This document shows positions 26,015 to 36,183 of a stretch of DNA of 64,000 bases, piece by piece; position 1 is the stretch's first letter; the number at the start of each line of letters is the position of its first letter. Where the stretch lies: NCBI GenBank assembly GCA_003635315.1, contig PYJD01000025.1, positions 1 through 64,000 on the forward strand, written 5' to 3'. The position numbers and the translations under genes were made by a program. Under the pieces are notes generated by a model, which worked only from the letters and a program-made list of their open reading frames with translations, was not told where the DNA came from and searched no databases. The stretch comes from Candidatus Poribacteria bacterium. Its GTDB lineage: Bacteria > Poribacteria > WGA-4E > WGA-3G.

Positions 26015-29000
26015 TCAATTATTGTCGGCTTTTTCTTGAAGTTGCTTTAATATTATCTCTAACCTTCCAAGTTGTCTGCCATACTCTGTCCAGTTACCAT
26101 TACGTAATGCATTTTGCGCGTTAGTGTAGTTGTTATTCGCTTGTTGAATGAGTGAGCTTATTGAGGCATCCACATTTGCGGGGGTTGAACTTTCAACAGT
26201 ATCGTCAGTTGAACTAACTAACGTAGTCTCTTGTACAGCTGTTGCACCAGCGAACATCTTAATGAGTGCTTCGTTTAAAGTCTCTCCCCAGACCACCTGA
26301 TTTTCATATCCGATAACAACCCGTCGTAATTCGGGGATAGCAGTTTCTTCATCTTCAGACTGAATATAAATAGGTTCGACATAGAGGAGTGAATTGTTCA
26401 TAGGAAGAATCAGTAGATTACCGCGTAAGACCCGTGATCCCTGTGTATTCCAAAGACTTATCTGTTGTGAAATCTCTGGTTCTTGACTTATGAAGTTTTC
26501 AACTTGCATTGGTCCAGCAACCTGTTTTCCTTTTGGGAAACGGTATACTAATAATTGACCATATTGTGGTAGATCACACCGTGCTGCGAGCCATGCGGTA
26601 AGATTGGGTTTGTTTAGCGGTGTATAGGGTAACATCAGCATAAATTCAGCTTTATCCTGACCGGGTAGCTTTATTACCACATAATACGGTTCGACAGGTT
26701 GTCCGTTTGACGGTGCTTTTCTAACAGGTTGTTGTTGCTGTTGGGCAAAAGGTGATCTCTGCTGCTGAGGAACGACTTGCTGTATTTGTGCATCTGTATT
26801 GTCATACAGTTCCCACCCAATTTCCCATTTATCTTCACCAGCATAAAAGGTATCAGGATTCTTCATGTGATAATCTTGATATACTCTGGATTGGATAAGA
26901 AACATAGAAGTGGGGTACCGAATATGTTGCTTAAGATCTTCTGGCATATCTGCAAAGGGTTTGAATAAATCGGGGAAAATCTTTCTATAACATTCAGCAA
27001 TTGGGTCTTGCTCTCTTTCCATAATATAGAAATCTACAGTGCCATCATAAGCATCAACAAGGATTTTAACTGAATTACTTATATAATTACCCCATGGTTC
27101 ACCATCTTGTTGTGTACCTGTTGTGACTTGTTGTCGTCTTCTATCTCTAAGAAATTCATTCATTGAGACAGAATATGGGTATCTGTGTGTGATGGTATAA
27201 GCATCAATCATCCATACGATTCTACCATTATGTAGGACTATATAAGGATCTCCATCGTATCGTAAAAAGGGAGCGATTTTCTGTATACGTTTTTTTATAT
27301 TTCGAACATATAGAATCCGGCTTGTGGAGGATATTTCCCCGGGTAATACGAATTTAATCTCTTTATCAAACTTTAACATATACACCAGTTTACGCCAGAA
27401 AGAGCTTAGCTCAACACCACCTTCTCCTTGATAGGCGTATTCAGCATATTGTTGCCCCTCAATCGGATAATCAAATTCCAAGGGTTCTGTTCTGTCTGGA
27501 TGAATTATCACATATCGGTCCGTTCTTTCACCATAATAGATACGAGGTCCGGGTGTTTCACTGAATCTATATGGCCATTGTTCATTATATTGAATAGGTG
27601 ATAATTCTTGAATATACATATTGGGTTTGCCGTTTTCAATTTCATTCACGGGACTGACGACAGCACCATACCCGTGGGTATAGGTATAGGTCTGTTTGTA
27701 CCAATCGCTTCTGATTTCTTCAGGTAAATCATTAATGTTCAATTCACGTGCGGATAGCATCACTTGCCTGACTTCATCGTTAATTACATACCTATCAATA
27801 TCAACATCAAAGAAATCGTATTGTGAACGTAATTCCTGTAATTGTCTGAATGTCCTACGTAAAGGCCGCCAATCCCAAAGTCGTATACTATTGAATACTG
27901 GGGCGTTTTCCTCACTTGTAATATCTTCGTAACTAAGAACTTCTGTCAGAGGGTATTCCTCCTCTACGACCTTATTCTCTGATAGTCCGTATGCTTGTAA
28001 TGTCGATTTGATATTATAATTAATATAATCTGCTTCTAATACCTGTTTGAGTGGATCGACCCTTAAAGTTTGTACCATAGCGGGATAGAATTGTCCTAAA
28101 ATACCAGCAATAATAAATACAATTAGACTCCCAAAGGCATACTTATTGCTACGTAAGAAGATGCTAATGATGAATATCACAGCGCATATTACAGTGAGAA
28201 CAATCATGATATAGAGAATTGGTAATCGTGCCTTGATTGCGGCATAGCCTCCGCCACCGCGGACGATTTCGTTTGATGTATATAGCAGATCATACATTAC
28301 AAAACGGTAGTTCCAAGCTCGAAATAGCAGTGTTAGTCCTACGAGTGTGAAAAGATGTGCTTTCACTTTGAAGGGGGGACGAAAACGGAGTTGATTCGTA
28401 TCTCCGGTAATTAATCCGTGGAAAAAGTAGATGATTATTGAGAAAACAGTTACGAGGAAAAAGATACCGAACAGAGTGCCACAGATATAACGCCACATCG
28501 GCATTTCAAAAACATAAAAAGAGACATCCTTTTTGAATATTGGGTCGCGGGCAAGGGAGGTAAAGTATGCTTTCTGACCATCATCAACTTGGATGGATGT
28601 GTTTAACTTTAACCCGATGGGTAGGTTAGTTGTTTTATTATTTTGCGTAATAGGTTCAGTGATAACTTGATTAACCGTAGCAGTAATCGGTTCATTTTGG
28701 TCAACATATACTTTTATTTCATCACCAAATTGGATCTTTTTGGCTTGTAATTCTAATGTTGATACAGAAATTGTATCAGAATTGATTCCATCATTTACAG
28801 TAATAGGTGTTGCTGCCTGAAAATCCAATTGTCCTGAATGTGTATAGCGTAGATATATTTCCCACCGATCCGTTGCTGAATACCCCATTAAAATACTAAA
28901 CAGGACTGCCATAATGGTAAGTCCCCCATAGATCATCTTACGGGTGTTTGTTTCTCCACCCGTGAATTCGGTTCCACCTAAGAATGCGGGACTGAGTTGT

Positions 29001-29236
29001 GCAGGGGTGTATTTATAGACAATAAACAGATTTAATAGGAGTATGATTAGATAAACTAAACCCACAATAACCCCAACGAGTATCTTGGTGTATAGTATTT
29101 CTGTATAAACAGAAAGATAATTTACCATTTTAAACCAAAGTATGTCGGGGTATATATTAATCCAAGCTGTGATTATACCTCCCAATACTGCTATGATGCC
29201 AACTGTGAGAATAAGACGTTTTACTCGTGGTTCCAT
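26015..29236 (-). CDS. UPF0182 family membrane protein
   Basis: The 1073-aa protein has about seven N-terminal transmembrane helices (residues 7-365). A large extracytoplasmic part follows, with family blocks LWDWRPLRRTFRQLQELRSQY, GYGAVVSPVNEI, YYGERTDRYVIIHP and RYPTSMFLIQ. A Gln/Pro-rich stretch (about 830-850) and an acidic, low-complexity tail precede the C-terminus. The family is large, conserved in many bacteria and without a known biochemical function. The DUF5069-like gene follows after 34 bp, so they are probably co-transcribed. Confidence 0.92.
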   Translation of the reverse strand: MEPRVKRLILTVGIIAVLGGIITAWINIYPDILWFKMVNYLSVYTEILYTKILVGVIVGLVYLIILLLNLFIVYKYTPAQLSPAFLGGTEFTGGETNTRKMIYGGLTIMAVLFSILMGYSATDRWEIYLRYTHSGQLDFQAATPITVNDGINSDTISVSTLELQAKKIQFGDEIKVYVDQNEPITATVNQVITEPITQNNKTTNLPIGLKLNTSIQVDDGQKAYFTSLARDPIFKKDVSFYVFEMPMWRYICGTLFGIFFLVTVFSIIIYFFHGLITGDTNQLRFRPPFKVKAHLFTLVGLTLLFRAWNYRFVMYDLLYTSNEIVRGGGGYAAIKARLPILYIMIVLTVICAVIFIISIFLRSNKYAFGSLIVFIIAGILGQFYPAMVQTLRVDPLKQVLEADYINYNIKSTLQAYGLSENKVVEEEYPLTEVLSYEDITSEENAPVFNSIRLWDWRPLRRTFRQLQELRSQYDFFDVDIDRYVINDEVRQVMLSARELNINDLPEEIRSDWYKQTYTYTHGYGAVVSPVNEIENGKPNMYIQELSPIQYNEQWPYRFSETPGPRIYYGERTDRYVIIHPDRTEPLEFDYPIEGQQYAEYAYQGEGGVELSSFWRKLVYMLKFDKEIKFVLPGEISSTSRILYVRNIKKRIQKIAPFLRYDGDPYIVLHNGRIVWMIDAYTITHRYPYSVSMNEFLRDRRRQQVTTGTQQDGEPWGNYISNSVKILVDAYDGTVDFYIMEREQDPIAECYRKIFPDLFKPFADMPEDLKQHIRYPTSMFLIQSRVYQDYHMKNPDTFYAGEDKWEIGWELYDNTDAQIQQVVPQQQRSPFAQQQQQPVRKAPSNGQPVEPYYVVIKLPGQDKAEFMLMLPYTPLNKPNLTAWLAARCDLPQYGQLLVYRFPKGKQVAGPMQVENFISQEPEISQQISLWNTQGSRVLRGNLLILPMNNSLLYVEPIYIQSEDEETAIPELRRVVIGYENQVVWGETLNEALIKMFAGATAVQETTLVSSTDDTVESSTPANVDASISSLIQQANNNYTNAQNALRNGNWTEYGRQLGRLEIILKQLQEKADNN

Positions 29237-29302
29237 TATTGCTCCTTATAGATTACTATTCTTAAACCGTAACTCCTAATTATGTGTATGAATTTGAAGA
29301 TG

Positions 29303-32215
29303 TTAAAATGCTTGTCCTAACCCGAAATGGTATTTGAATCCCGGTTCGACACTTGTTAAATCGGTGTGTCGCGCAGCAGCGAAATCTAATGAGAAAACAC
29401 CCAGTCTTAGTCTTAGACCAACCCCCAATGATCCTTTTATGTCAATGAGACGAACCCTAAAACCGTTCCGTTGAGCTAAATTATATGGGTTATCCGGACC
29501 GTATTTCCAATCTGCCCATGTGGTACCAAAATCTGCGAAGACAATTCCTCTGATGCCACCAATAGACCAACGAATGGGCCAAGCGAAATATAGGGCATCA
29601 ATAAATGGTATCCGGAGTTCAACGTTGAATAGACCGAGACGCGAACCGACTAAGTCCTGATAATTGTATCCGCGGAGTGTATCTATACCACCGAGATAAT
29701 AGAGAGATTTATCCTTTCCAAAACTTGCGCCTAACAGTAATCTTGTCGCAATAGTGGTACGTCTTCCTAAACCGATATAATTTCTAAAGTCAAACACGGT
29801 ATTCGTAAGTGCTAACTTACTGCCAAGACTTGGAAAAGAACGTTCTATTTCTAACCTATATCGTGTACCTTTAAAGGGTGCCCATTCCCGCCACATGGTA
29901 TTGTCACCCACAAGTGCAATTGAACCCATGGATAATAATCCACGATCATAATAGTTGAAGGGTTCACTCGTTTGGAAGTTATGAGCAAACGGTATGGTAT
30001 ACATTGCAAATTGAGTGTCTATTCTTAAATACCTATTGAATGGATAACTGACGTATCCACCAGCACCAGTAATACGTTGTAATACACCCCGTTGACTTCT
30101 GAATGAACCGAGAAGATGGTATTGGTGGTAGTTATAGATAATTGCACCGACATCTGCTCGATGTGTCAATAAACCATACTGTGCGATAAAGTCTGGCAGT
30201 AGATAGCCTCTTGATTGATTAATTACACTCACCTCAACGCGGTGGTTTCCTAACATATCACTTGCACTCATCCGAACTTGACTGCGTAGTAATCCGTCTG
30301 CCCCATAACTAAACTCAGGAATAATAGCGTCAAACCGGAAAGATGATCGTGTGCTATACTTTCTTTTCGCGATTCTATAGTTTTTTACGCTGGGTTCAGA
30401 ATCTATGAGTGCCGGAATTGTTTGTGACTCAATTTTAGGCTCTTCAATTTTCTCAGCAAGTAATTTATCCGAATCCATTATACAAACATCATACTTTCCT
30501 CTTTGATATGCACTAAATAGTATTTTCTTCTGATCAGGTGAAAAACTGGGATTGAAAGATCCAGTAATTAAGTTTGTTAGACGAATTCTTTCCAAAGATG
30601 CTATATTTAGTTTGTAAGCATCATATACACCTGTTTGATCAGAACAATATAATACCGATTCACCATCAGGCATCCATATTGGACTGATTGAATTTGATAT
30701 ATTATCAGTTAAGATCTGTTGGGTGCGTTTTTCAAAATCGATAATTACCAGTTTATTCTTTCTTTCTCTCTCTGAAACATAGATAATTTTATTTTCTGTT
30801 GGATGCCATGAAGGATGGGAATCGTGAAATGTGTCCCGTGTTATACGATAGATTTTTTCAACATCCAAATCAACAGTATATAAATCTGTTTGTCCTTCTT
30901 TTAGTGCTGTAAAGGCAATTCTCTTACCAGTATTATCATAGTTGGGTGAATTCGCAGCATCAAAATCCAATTTTATGTATTGTGTTAATTTATGTGTAAG
31001 TATATTCACTTCATAAAGATAATTTGCTGCATGATGTTTGCCTATGAAAGCGATATGATCGCCATCTGGAGACCATGTAATACTTCTATCAAATCCAGTT
31101 GAATCTGAACGTATCTCTTCATATTTCTCTCTAAAAAGACTTTTTGTAATTCGATCGATTAGTTCCCCTGTTTTTGCAGACATAAGGACAATTTCCATAA
31201 AACCCTCATTGCCTGTTATATAGGCGATAATATCACCACTGGGTGACCATACAGGTTTGATATTATGAGAGTATTTTGCTTTCTTTGTAAGTTGTTTTGT
31301 TGCGGAATCCGGTAATTCCTTATCTTGAATGAGGGGCCAGTAACGTTTCCGAATCATCTGTTGCCACTCTTTATCAAAGTCTTCTAAGGAAATACCGAGT
31401 ACATCTTTAAAGACGTTGTCAATGTTTTTTGTTGTGCTTTGTCTGAGACCCTGCATAATCTCAGCAATTTTCTCTTGTCCATAGGTTTGTACAAGGTATC
31501 CAACAGCTAACTGTCCCATCTTGTATCCAATATAAGGGGATGACAGTCTGTTGAAGTTTTGTAATTCTGTTAGGGGTGGTATATTGTTGTTGATACTTGC
31601 ATCTCTAAGTACCATTTCACCGATTGCATCGTTATCCTCTGCGAAGAAATCCGCCATTCCTTCCATGAACCATATTGGTGGAGAATATAGAAACTCACCA
31701 CTGTAAATACTTGCATGGGGTTTCTGATAGAGAATATCGTATTGGAATATGTGAATTAGCTCATGATAAATAACTTCACGAAAAGCCTCTGCTGAACCTG
31801 TGAATGGTATAACAATACGGTGTTTAAATAATTCAGCGAAACCACCGATGCCTTCATGTAATTCTTGTAAGATAATATTGGTTTCTTGAAAATCTTTATG
31901 AGATTTGTATAGAATCAAAGGTGTTCTATTTTCAAGTTCGTGATCAAGGATTTCACTATGTTTTTCATAAGCGTCCTCAGCGATAGCTGCCATTACTGGT
32001 ACCAGTTTAGCTTCGCTGGGGTAATAGTGAATATCAAAGTGTTCTGTACGATGAACATGCCAATTGAATTTTTGTCCAGTAATCTTGTTTTTGCCAAACC
32101 CTTGTGAATAAACAGAAGGTATAACTACAATCAATAGACACAGAAATACCGTCATGGATAACGTTTTATGGAGGTAATTTGTTATCTTTGGGGTGATTCT
32201 AAGTAGTTTTTTCAT
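29303..32215 (-). CDS. Surface fusion: gluzincin-like peptidase + PD40 propeller + Omp85-like barrel
   Basis: The 970-aa exported protein (signal to about residue 38) joins three modules. Residues 50-280 are a peptidase MA-like zinc protease: YHELIHIFQ gives HExxH (H151, E152, H155), and WFMEGMADFF gives the third ligand (E185). Residues 300-590 are TolB/PD40 propeller blades (WSPSGDIIAY, WSPDGDHIAF, PSFSPDQKKILFSAY). Residues 640-970 resemble the C-terminal beta-barrel of BamA/Omp85 proteins (GGIDTLRGYNYQDLVGSRLGLF; a final aromatic HFGLGQAF). It is probably an outer-membrane-anchored protease or receptor. Its own barrel implies a two-membrane envelope. Confidence 0.82.
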   Translation of the reverse strand: MKKLLRITPKITNYLHKTLSMTVFLCLLIVVIPSVYSQGFGKNKITGQKFNWHVHRTEHFDIHYYPSEAKLVPVMAAIAEDAYEKHSEILDHELENRTPLILYKSHKDFQETNIILQELHEGIGGFAELFKHRIVIPFTGSAEAFREVIYHELIHIFQYDILYQKPHASIYSGEFLYSPPIWFMEGMADFFAEDNDAIGEMVLRDASINNNIPPLTELQNFNRLSSPYIGYKMGQLAVGYLVQTYGQEKIAEIMQGLRQSTTKNIDNVFKDVLGISLEDFDKEWQQMIRKRYWPLIQDKELPDSATKQLTKKAKYSHNIKPVWSPSGDIIAYITGNEGFMEIVLMSAKTGELIDRITKSLFREKYEEIRSDSTGFDRSITWSPDGDHIAFIGKHHAANYLYEVNILTHKLTQYIKLDFDAANSPNYDNTGKRIAFTALKEGQTDLYTVDLDVEKIYRITRDTFHDSHPSWHPTENKIIYVSERERKNKLVIIDFEKRTQQILTDNISNSISPIWMPDGESVLYCSDQTGVYDAYKLNIASLERIRLTNLITGSFNPSFSPDQKKILFSAYQRGKYDVCIMDSDKLLAEKIEEPKIESQTIPALIDSEPSVKNYRIAKRKYSTRSSFRFDAIIPEFSYGADGLLRSQVRMSASDMLGNHRVEVSVINQSRGYLLPDFIAQYGLLTHRADVGAIIYNYHQYHLLGSFRSQRGVLQRITGAGGYVSYPFNRYLRIDTQFAMYTIPFAHNFQTSEPFNYYDRGLLSMGSIALVGDNTMWREWAPFKGTRYRLEIERSFPSLGSKLALTNTVFDFRNYIGLGRRTTIATRLLLGASFGKDKSLYYLGGIDTLRGYNYQDLVGSRLGLFNVELRIPFIDALYFAWPIRWSIGGIRGIVFADFGTTWADWKYGPDNPYNLAQRNGFRVRLIDIKGSLGVGLRLRLGVFSLDFAAARHTDLTSVEPGFKYHFGLGQAF

Positions 32216-32241
32216 AGGTCTACCTTAATGTGAGATTGACG

Positions 32242-32370
32242 TAATACCATTTCTAAATGAATAGGTGTCATAAATACACATGCTATTTTATATACGGAGC
32301 GTTTCCAAACCGTTCCTCCCGGATTGGGTGAATGGTGTTGATATGTCATAATATTTCTTAGAAAGTGTAA
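32242..32370. repeat. Miniature inverted-repeat element, family B, copy 2
   Basis: It starts TAATACCATTTCTAAATGA and ends TTTCTTAGAAAGTG, with a GTTTCCAAACCGTTCCTCCC core and a TTGGGTGAATG block shared with 918-1116. It lies between two co-directional minus-strand genes and may separate their transcripts. Confidence 0.6.
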
Positions 32371-32377
32371 TTCTATT

Positions 32378-33163
32378 TTATCTTATTAGAAACCTATCTT
32401 CTTCTTCGTAGTGTGGTGTAATTTCTCGTACAAAATTAGCGATAGCCCGTTTACTAAGTTCCTTTAATGTTCTTTCTTGTGGTGCCATCTGGGAGAAGAC
32501 GAAAGATCCAAGTGTATGTGCTTCAGCTGTCTTTTGGTGATATACTTGGTCCCAGATAATATCTTGTGTATCAATATCTATAATCATGACCCTAAGAGAT
32601 AGAAGGTACGACTTTTGCAAATAATCGTGGTAATCCATGATATATCTTTGATGACGCGTTGAATATCGTTCTCCATAATATCGTCTGGGTTGGGTATCTG
32701 AAATAAAGCGGTAACTTCCAACAATGATACCTTTGACTTCAAAATACTTACCTAATTCACTCAGATGTTCGGTGTCTTCAAGCCATTCTTCATTAATTTC
32801 TTCACCAGTCATGAGCCGCTTTGTCTCTTGTTTATCGACAATTTCAAATTTCTCTTGCCGTGCTAATCGACTCCTTAATATCTCACCAATGTCATCCCCT
32901 ATTTCAACCGGTAATTCTCCAAGTTTCGAAGAGTGTTCTTCACTAACAAATGGTAGAACTGCGAATTTACTATAGGTATCTATATCTATTTCTGATTGGA
33001 CTTTTATTGGAATAGAGACACGGGATACATGAGTACTGCATCCGGTTAGAGATAGAATAAGTAGGAGTATAGAATATGCTGTAAATGCCCTTCTGTTTAG
33101 TCGTAGAAATTGCCAAATGTGAGTTGTGATTAGTTTTTGCATGAGTGTTATTAAGTGATGCAT
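32378..33163 (-). CDS. Outer-membrane lipoprotein, CsgG/LpoB-like
   Basis: The 261-aa protein has a long N-terminal signal ending in the lipobox LSLTGCS (Cys near residue 42). The following region (FAVLPF...; GDDIGEILRSRLARQEKFEIVDKQ; VKGIIVGSYRF; LRVMIIDIDTQDIIW) matches the fold of CsgG-type and LpoB-type lipoproteins. Its first codon overlaps the stop of the upstream TPR lipoprotein by one base (TAATG), so the two are coupled. A later Met (residue 8) could be the true start. Confidence 0.75.
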   Translation of the reverse strand: MHHLITLMQKLITTHIWQFLRLNRRAFTAYSILLLILSLTGCSTHVSRVSIPIKVQSEIDIDTYSKFAVLPFVSEEHSSKLGELPVEIGDDIGEILRSRLARQEKFEIVDKQETKRLMTGEEINEEWLEDTEHLSELGKYFEVKGIIVGSYRFISDTQPRRYYGERYSTRHQRYIMDYHDYLQKSYLLSLRVMIIDIDTQDIIWDQVYHQKTAEAHTLGSFVFSQMAPQERTLKELSKRAIANFVREITPHYEEEDRFLIR

Positions 33164-33549
33164 TATTCACTATTTGGCTCATCTACAGATTCTGTTGTTT
33201 CTGAACCGCTACGGCGAATATGTAAACGACATCTACGGTAGTTTATACGGTAGTACTTACTGTCCGGGTCAAGCTCTGTGGCACGTTCATAAGAAGCTAC
33301 AGCATCGTTAATTTTTCCTTGTGCTTCGTAACCGACACCGAGGTTATTATGGGCAGCGGCATTATTCGGGTCAATAGTAATTACCTGATTCCATCGGTAG
33401 ATTGCCTCATTCCAAAGTCCTGCCTCTGCGGCTTTTATAGCAAACTGATTATAGGCATTTATCCCAGTTGAATCACGTGATGCACATCCTACGATAATAA
33501 ATACAAATATAACAACAGTAAGATGCAAAAATCTATATAAATTGGACAT
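33163..33549 (-). CDS. TPR lipoprotein
   Basis: The 128-aa protein has lipobox FIIVGCAS (Cys at about 22). Two to three TPR repeats follow, the clearest being AAAHNNLGVGYEAQGKINDAVASYERATELDP. Start at ATG 33549 because GAGGCGG lies just upstream. An ATG seven codons earlier has none. It is probably an envelope scaffold working with the CsgG/LpoB-like lipoprotein that overlaps it by one base. Confidence 0.8.
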   Translation of the reverse strand: MSNLYRFLHLTVVIFVFIIVGCASRDSTGINAYNQFAIKAAEAGLWNEAIYRWNQVITIDPNNAAAHNNLGVGYEAQGKINDAVASYERATELDPDSKYYRINYRRCRLHIRRSGSETTESVDEPNSE

Positions 33550-33837
33550 AATAACCGCCTCATAATGCACTCAATTTTATCCTGTATACGGTGGGAATGT
33601 CAAGGAAATTCTATTATATCAAGGGTTAAAGGTATATGTGAATGAGAGGAATTAATGCTCTCGAAATGTAAACGTAGATTATAGAAATCCTGATTACCTA
33701 ATCCCCTTATGAGAATTAAACCTCTCTATCTTATGAATGCTTAAATTCTCTTACTCAGTTTATAGGTATAGTTTTCCATTGGATTCTGTCAGAAATTTTG
33801 ATAACATAAAGAAAACGGAATGTAATGGGAGAACGTA

Positions 33838-34944
33838 ATGACAAATATGACACCGGTTAGGACTGTAATTGTTGGATGTGGGATGATTGCTGCAGGCGGA
33901 TATCAACCAAGATGTCAAGCCTATCCAAAACATATTGAGTTAGTTGGGTTTTATGATCAGGATAAGGCTCGTGCTTCAGCACTTGCGGAAAGAGAAGGTG
34001 GGAAGGTTTATGCATCACTCGAAGAGGTATTAAATGATCCTCATGTAGAGGCTATTGTAAATCTGACACTCCATATATCACATTATCCTGTATCGTTAGC
34101 TGCTCTTAAGGCTGGGAAACATGTTTATTCTGAAAAACCGATTTCTATCAAAACGGATGAGGCGAACGAGTTGGTCGAAACAGCGGAATCTAATGGATTG
34201 AAAATGGCATGTGCCCCGTCAGCTATACTTGGCTATGTGCAACAGAATGTATGGCAGCGGATACGAGAGGGTGAGATCGGAGATGTGATATCCGCATTAG
34301 GTAATTTTGGTGGACCTTTGGAACATTGGCATCCGAGCGCGGAGGCTTTCCTCCAACATGCTGGACCTTTCAGAGATGTTGCTCCTTATCCATTAACTGC
34401 AATGACAACGATGATTGGACCCGTAAAAACTGTCTACGGGTTTGCACGAGTCGCCGTACCCAAACGTGTTATGCAGACCGGACCTCGAGAAGGTCATGAG
34501 TTTACAGTTAAAGAGAAGGATCATGGCTTTGGTGTTCTTGAGTATGATGTCCCACAGAAGGATGGCGCGCACGGTTTTATTTATCATAGCTTTACTGTAA
34601 CATCGCAATTACCTCCGTATGAAATACACGGTACAAAAGGTGGATTTTCACTGCAGGCACATGACGATGGTCGTGGGATAAAGAAATTTACGCCTCAAGG
34701 GGGTTGGCAAGATGAACCGTCTCCTGAAAAATCCTTCGTAGGTTTAGATTGGGGTAAGGGTGTGGCAGATTTTGCCGAGGCAATCAGAATGGACAGAAAT
34801 CCCCGATGCAATGGTGCTCAAGCGAGGCATGTGTTAGAAGTCTGTGAACGTATTCTTGAATCATCTGATTTAGGTAGACCTGTTGATGTCGTTAGTCGTT
34901 TTCCGGATCCACCACCTGTCGGTGATGTTGCACCATGGGAATAG
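33838..34944 (+). CDS. Gfo/Idh/MocA family oxidoreductase
   Basis: The 368-aa NAD(P)-dependent dehydrogenase has a Rossmann start, VIVGCGMIAAGGYQ (residues 10-23), and the EKP motif (99-101) of KHVYSEKPISI, whose Lys is catalytic or cofactor-binding. This family oxidises or isomerises sugars and inositols. The neighbouring convergent gene is a TIM-barrel isomerase/epimerase, a common partner in uncultured carbohydrate-using bacteria. The substrate is unknown. The region upstream is AT-rich and holds the promoter. Confidence 0.92.
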   Translation: MTNMTPVRTVIVGCGMIAAGGYQPRCQAYPKHIELVGFYDQDKARASALAEREGGKVYASLEEVLNDPHVEAIVNLTLHISHYPVSLAALKAGKHVYSEKPISIKTDEANELVETAESNGLKMACAPSAILGYVQQNVWQRIREGEIGDVISALGNFGGPLEHWHPSAEAFLQHAGPFRDVAPYPLTAMTTMIGPVKTVYGFARVAVPKRVMQTGPREGHEFTVKEKDHGFGVLEYDVPQKDGAHGFIYHSFTVTSQLPPYEIHGTKGGFSLQAHDDGRGIKKFTPQGGWQDEPSPEKSFVGLDWGKGVADFAEAIRMDRNPRCNGAQARHVLEVCERILESSDLGRPVDVVSRFPDPPPVGDVAPWE

Positions 34945-35203
34945 TTAGAATTTTCTTAAAGGTTTAACTTTGTAGGAGAGAATTTTACCCCTCTTGTTGG
35001 TTGGGTTGAATCGTAGGTGAAACCCAACAATTCCATTTTGGAAAAGCGTCTCATGTCGGGTTTCGTTCCTCTACCCGACCTACAAGAGGCGTCACAAACG
35101 TCCAATATGATTGGAGAATCCTTAAATTGACGCATATAGTGCGGTTTTCTAACCGTATCTATCAGGTTGGATGAAGATCGCGTGATGTACAAAGTCTTAA
35201 GTA
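34945..35203. repeat. Repeat-bearing spacer
   Basis: It contains GTCGGGTTTCGTTCCTCTAC (about 35055) followed by CCGACCTACAAGAGG, the reverse complement of sequence at 53274-53304. It also has a GTAGGAGAGAATTTTACCCC block and an AACCCAACAATTCC block. The 78-codon minus-strand frame across it is built from these repeats and not a gene. Confidence 0.55.
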
Positions 35204-36028
35204 TTAAAGACTGATTGCAGATCTGAGCATATCCACACTTTGTGGTACTCCTGTGTGTGCATCCGCTTTTCCTTCAAACTCAATTGAAATATATCCTTTA
35301 AACGCGACTTTCCGTAGTATTTCACCAATCCTTGCATAGTCAAGATCAAGTGTGTACCATTCTCCTCCACCGTAATATGTTTTGGCATGAACAAGAACAG
35401 CGTCGGATGCGATCTGTTCCAATTTTTCATACGGATCAGTGAGGAAATTCCCGCAATCCATTGTCACTTTCAACCAATCTGAATCTATTGCATTGACAAT
35501 ACGATTAACACCCTCCGGGGTACATGTCAATCCCCAATGATTCTCAAGACCCATAATAACGCCATATTTTTCTGCATCTGGGAGACATTTCTCAATCGAA
35601 CTGATAACCCAATCAAAAGCCTCATCTTCAGTATGATTAGGTAGGGGTGGCTCTTGTCCTTCTACCTTCATTAACTCATCAAATGAACCCACTGTACCCC
35701 AACGGCCAGAATTTAGTCTAATTGAAGGGATACCGAGTTCATGGGCTATACGAAGACAATGAATCGTGTGGTTTATATTCTTTTGTCGTGTGTTCTCTTC
35801 AGGGGAAACAAATCCTTGATGAACAGAAAGCGCGTATAGATCAAGACCGTGAATAAATGCATATCGTTTTAGTTTCTGTAGATATGGTGTGTCTTCAGAT
35901 GCCATTTGTTGATGTAATATCTCAATACCATCCAGTTCAAGTTTCGCGGCTTCCTCTATAACGTGCTCAATTGGGACTCGTTCAGATTTGAAATGCCAGT
36001 AGGAATAGGTTGATACACCCAGTTTCAA
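35204..36028 (-). CDS. Sugar phosphate isomerase/epimerase (xylose isomerase-like TIM barrel)
   Basis: The ~274-aa AP endonuclease-2/xylose isomerase-like protein begins KLGVSTYSYWHF and continues with ELDGIEILH, GLENHWGLTCTPEGV (Glu metal ligand), MDCGNFLTDPYE and GYISIEFEG. The four acidic/His ligands expected for the divalent metal appear to be present. I favour a TTG start at 36028 since AGAGGTGAT sits right before it. An ATG five codons earlier would use a poorer site. Pairs with the Gfo/Idh/MocA gene across the convergent spacer. Confidence 0.85.
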   Translation of the reverse strand: MKLGVSTYSYWHFKSERVPIEHVIEEAAKLELDGIEILHQQMASEDTPYLQKLKRYAFIHGLDLYALSVHQGFVSPEENTRQKNINHTIHCLRIAHELGIPSIRLNSGRWGTVGSFDELMKVEGQEPPLPNHTEDEAFDWVISSIEKCLPDAEKYGVIMGLENHWGLTCTPEGVNRIVNAIDSDWLKVTMDCGNFLTDPYEKLEQIASDAVLVHAKTYYGGGEWYTLDLDYARIGEILRKVAFKGYISIEFEGKADAHTGVPQSVDMLRSAISL

Positions 36029-36102
36029 TTTATCACCTCTCATAACAAATTTGGTTGTCTATACTATAATACCATAACTTTATACAATTAATGAGTGCAA
36101 AA

Positions 36103-36149
36103 AGTAATCTCCCGATTAATGTCAGAATGACAGATACCGGGAGATTACT
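36103..36149 (-). terminator. Rho-independent-type terminator
   Basis: AGTAATCTCCCG (36103-36114) pairs perfectly with CGGGAGATTACT (36138-36149). On the minus strand a T-run follows the stem, and the loop holds a small TGTCATTCTGACA hairpin. It lies 35 bp after the DUF4159 gene stop. Confidence 0.7.
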
Positions 36150-36183
36150 AATTTAATTTCGCAACTATATGGTTAATAGATAC

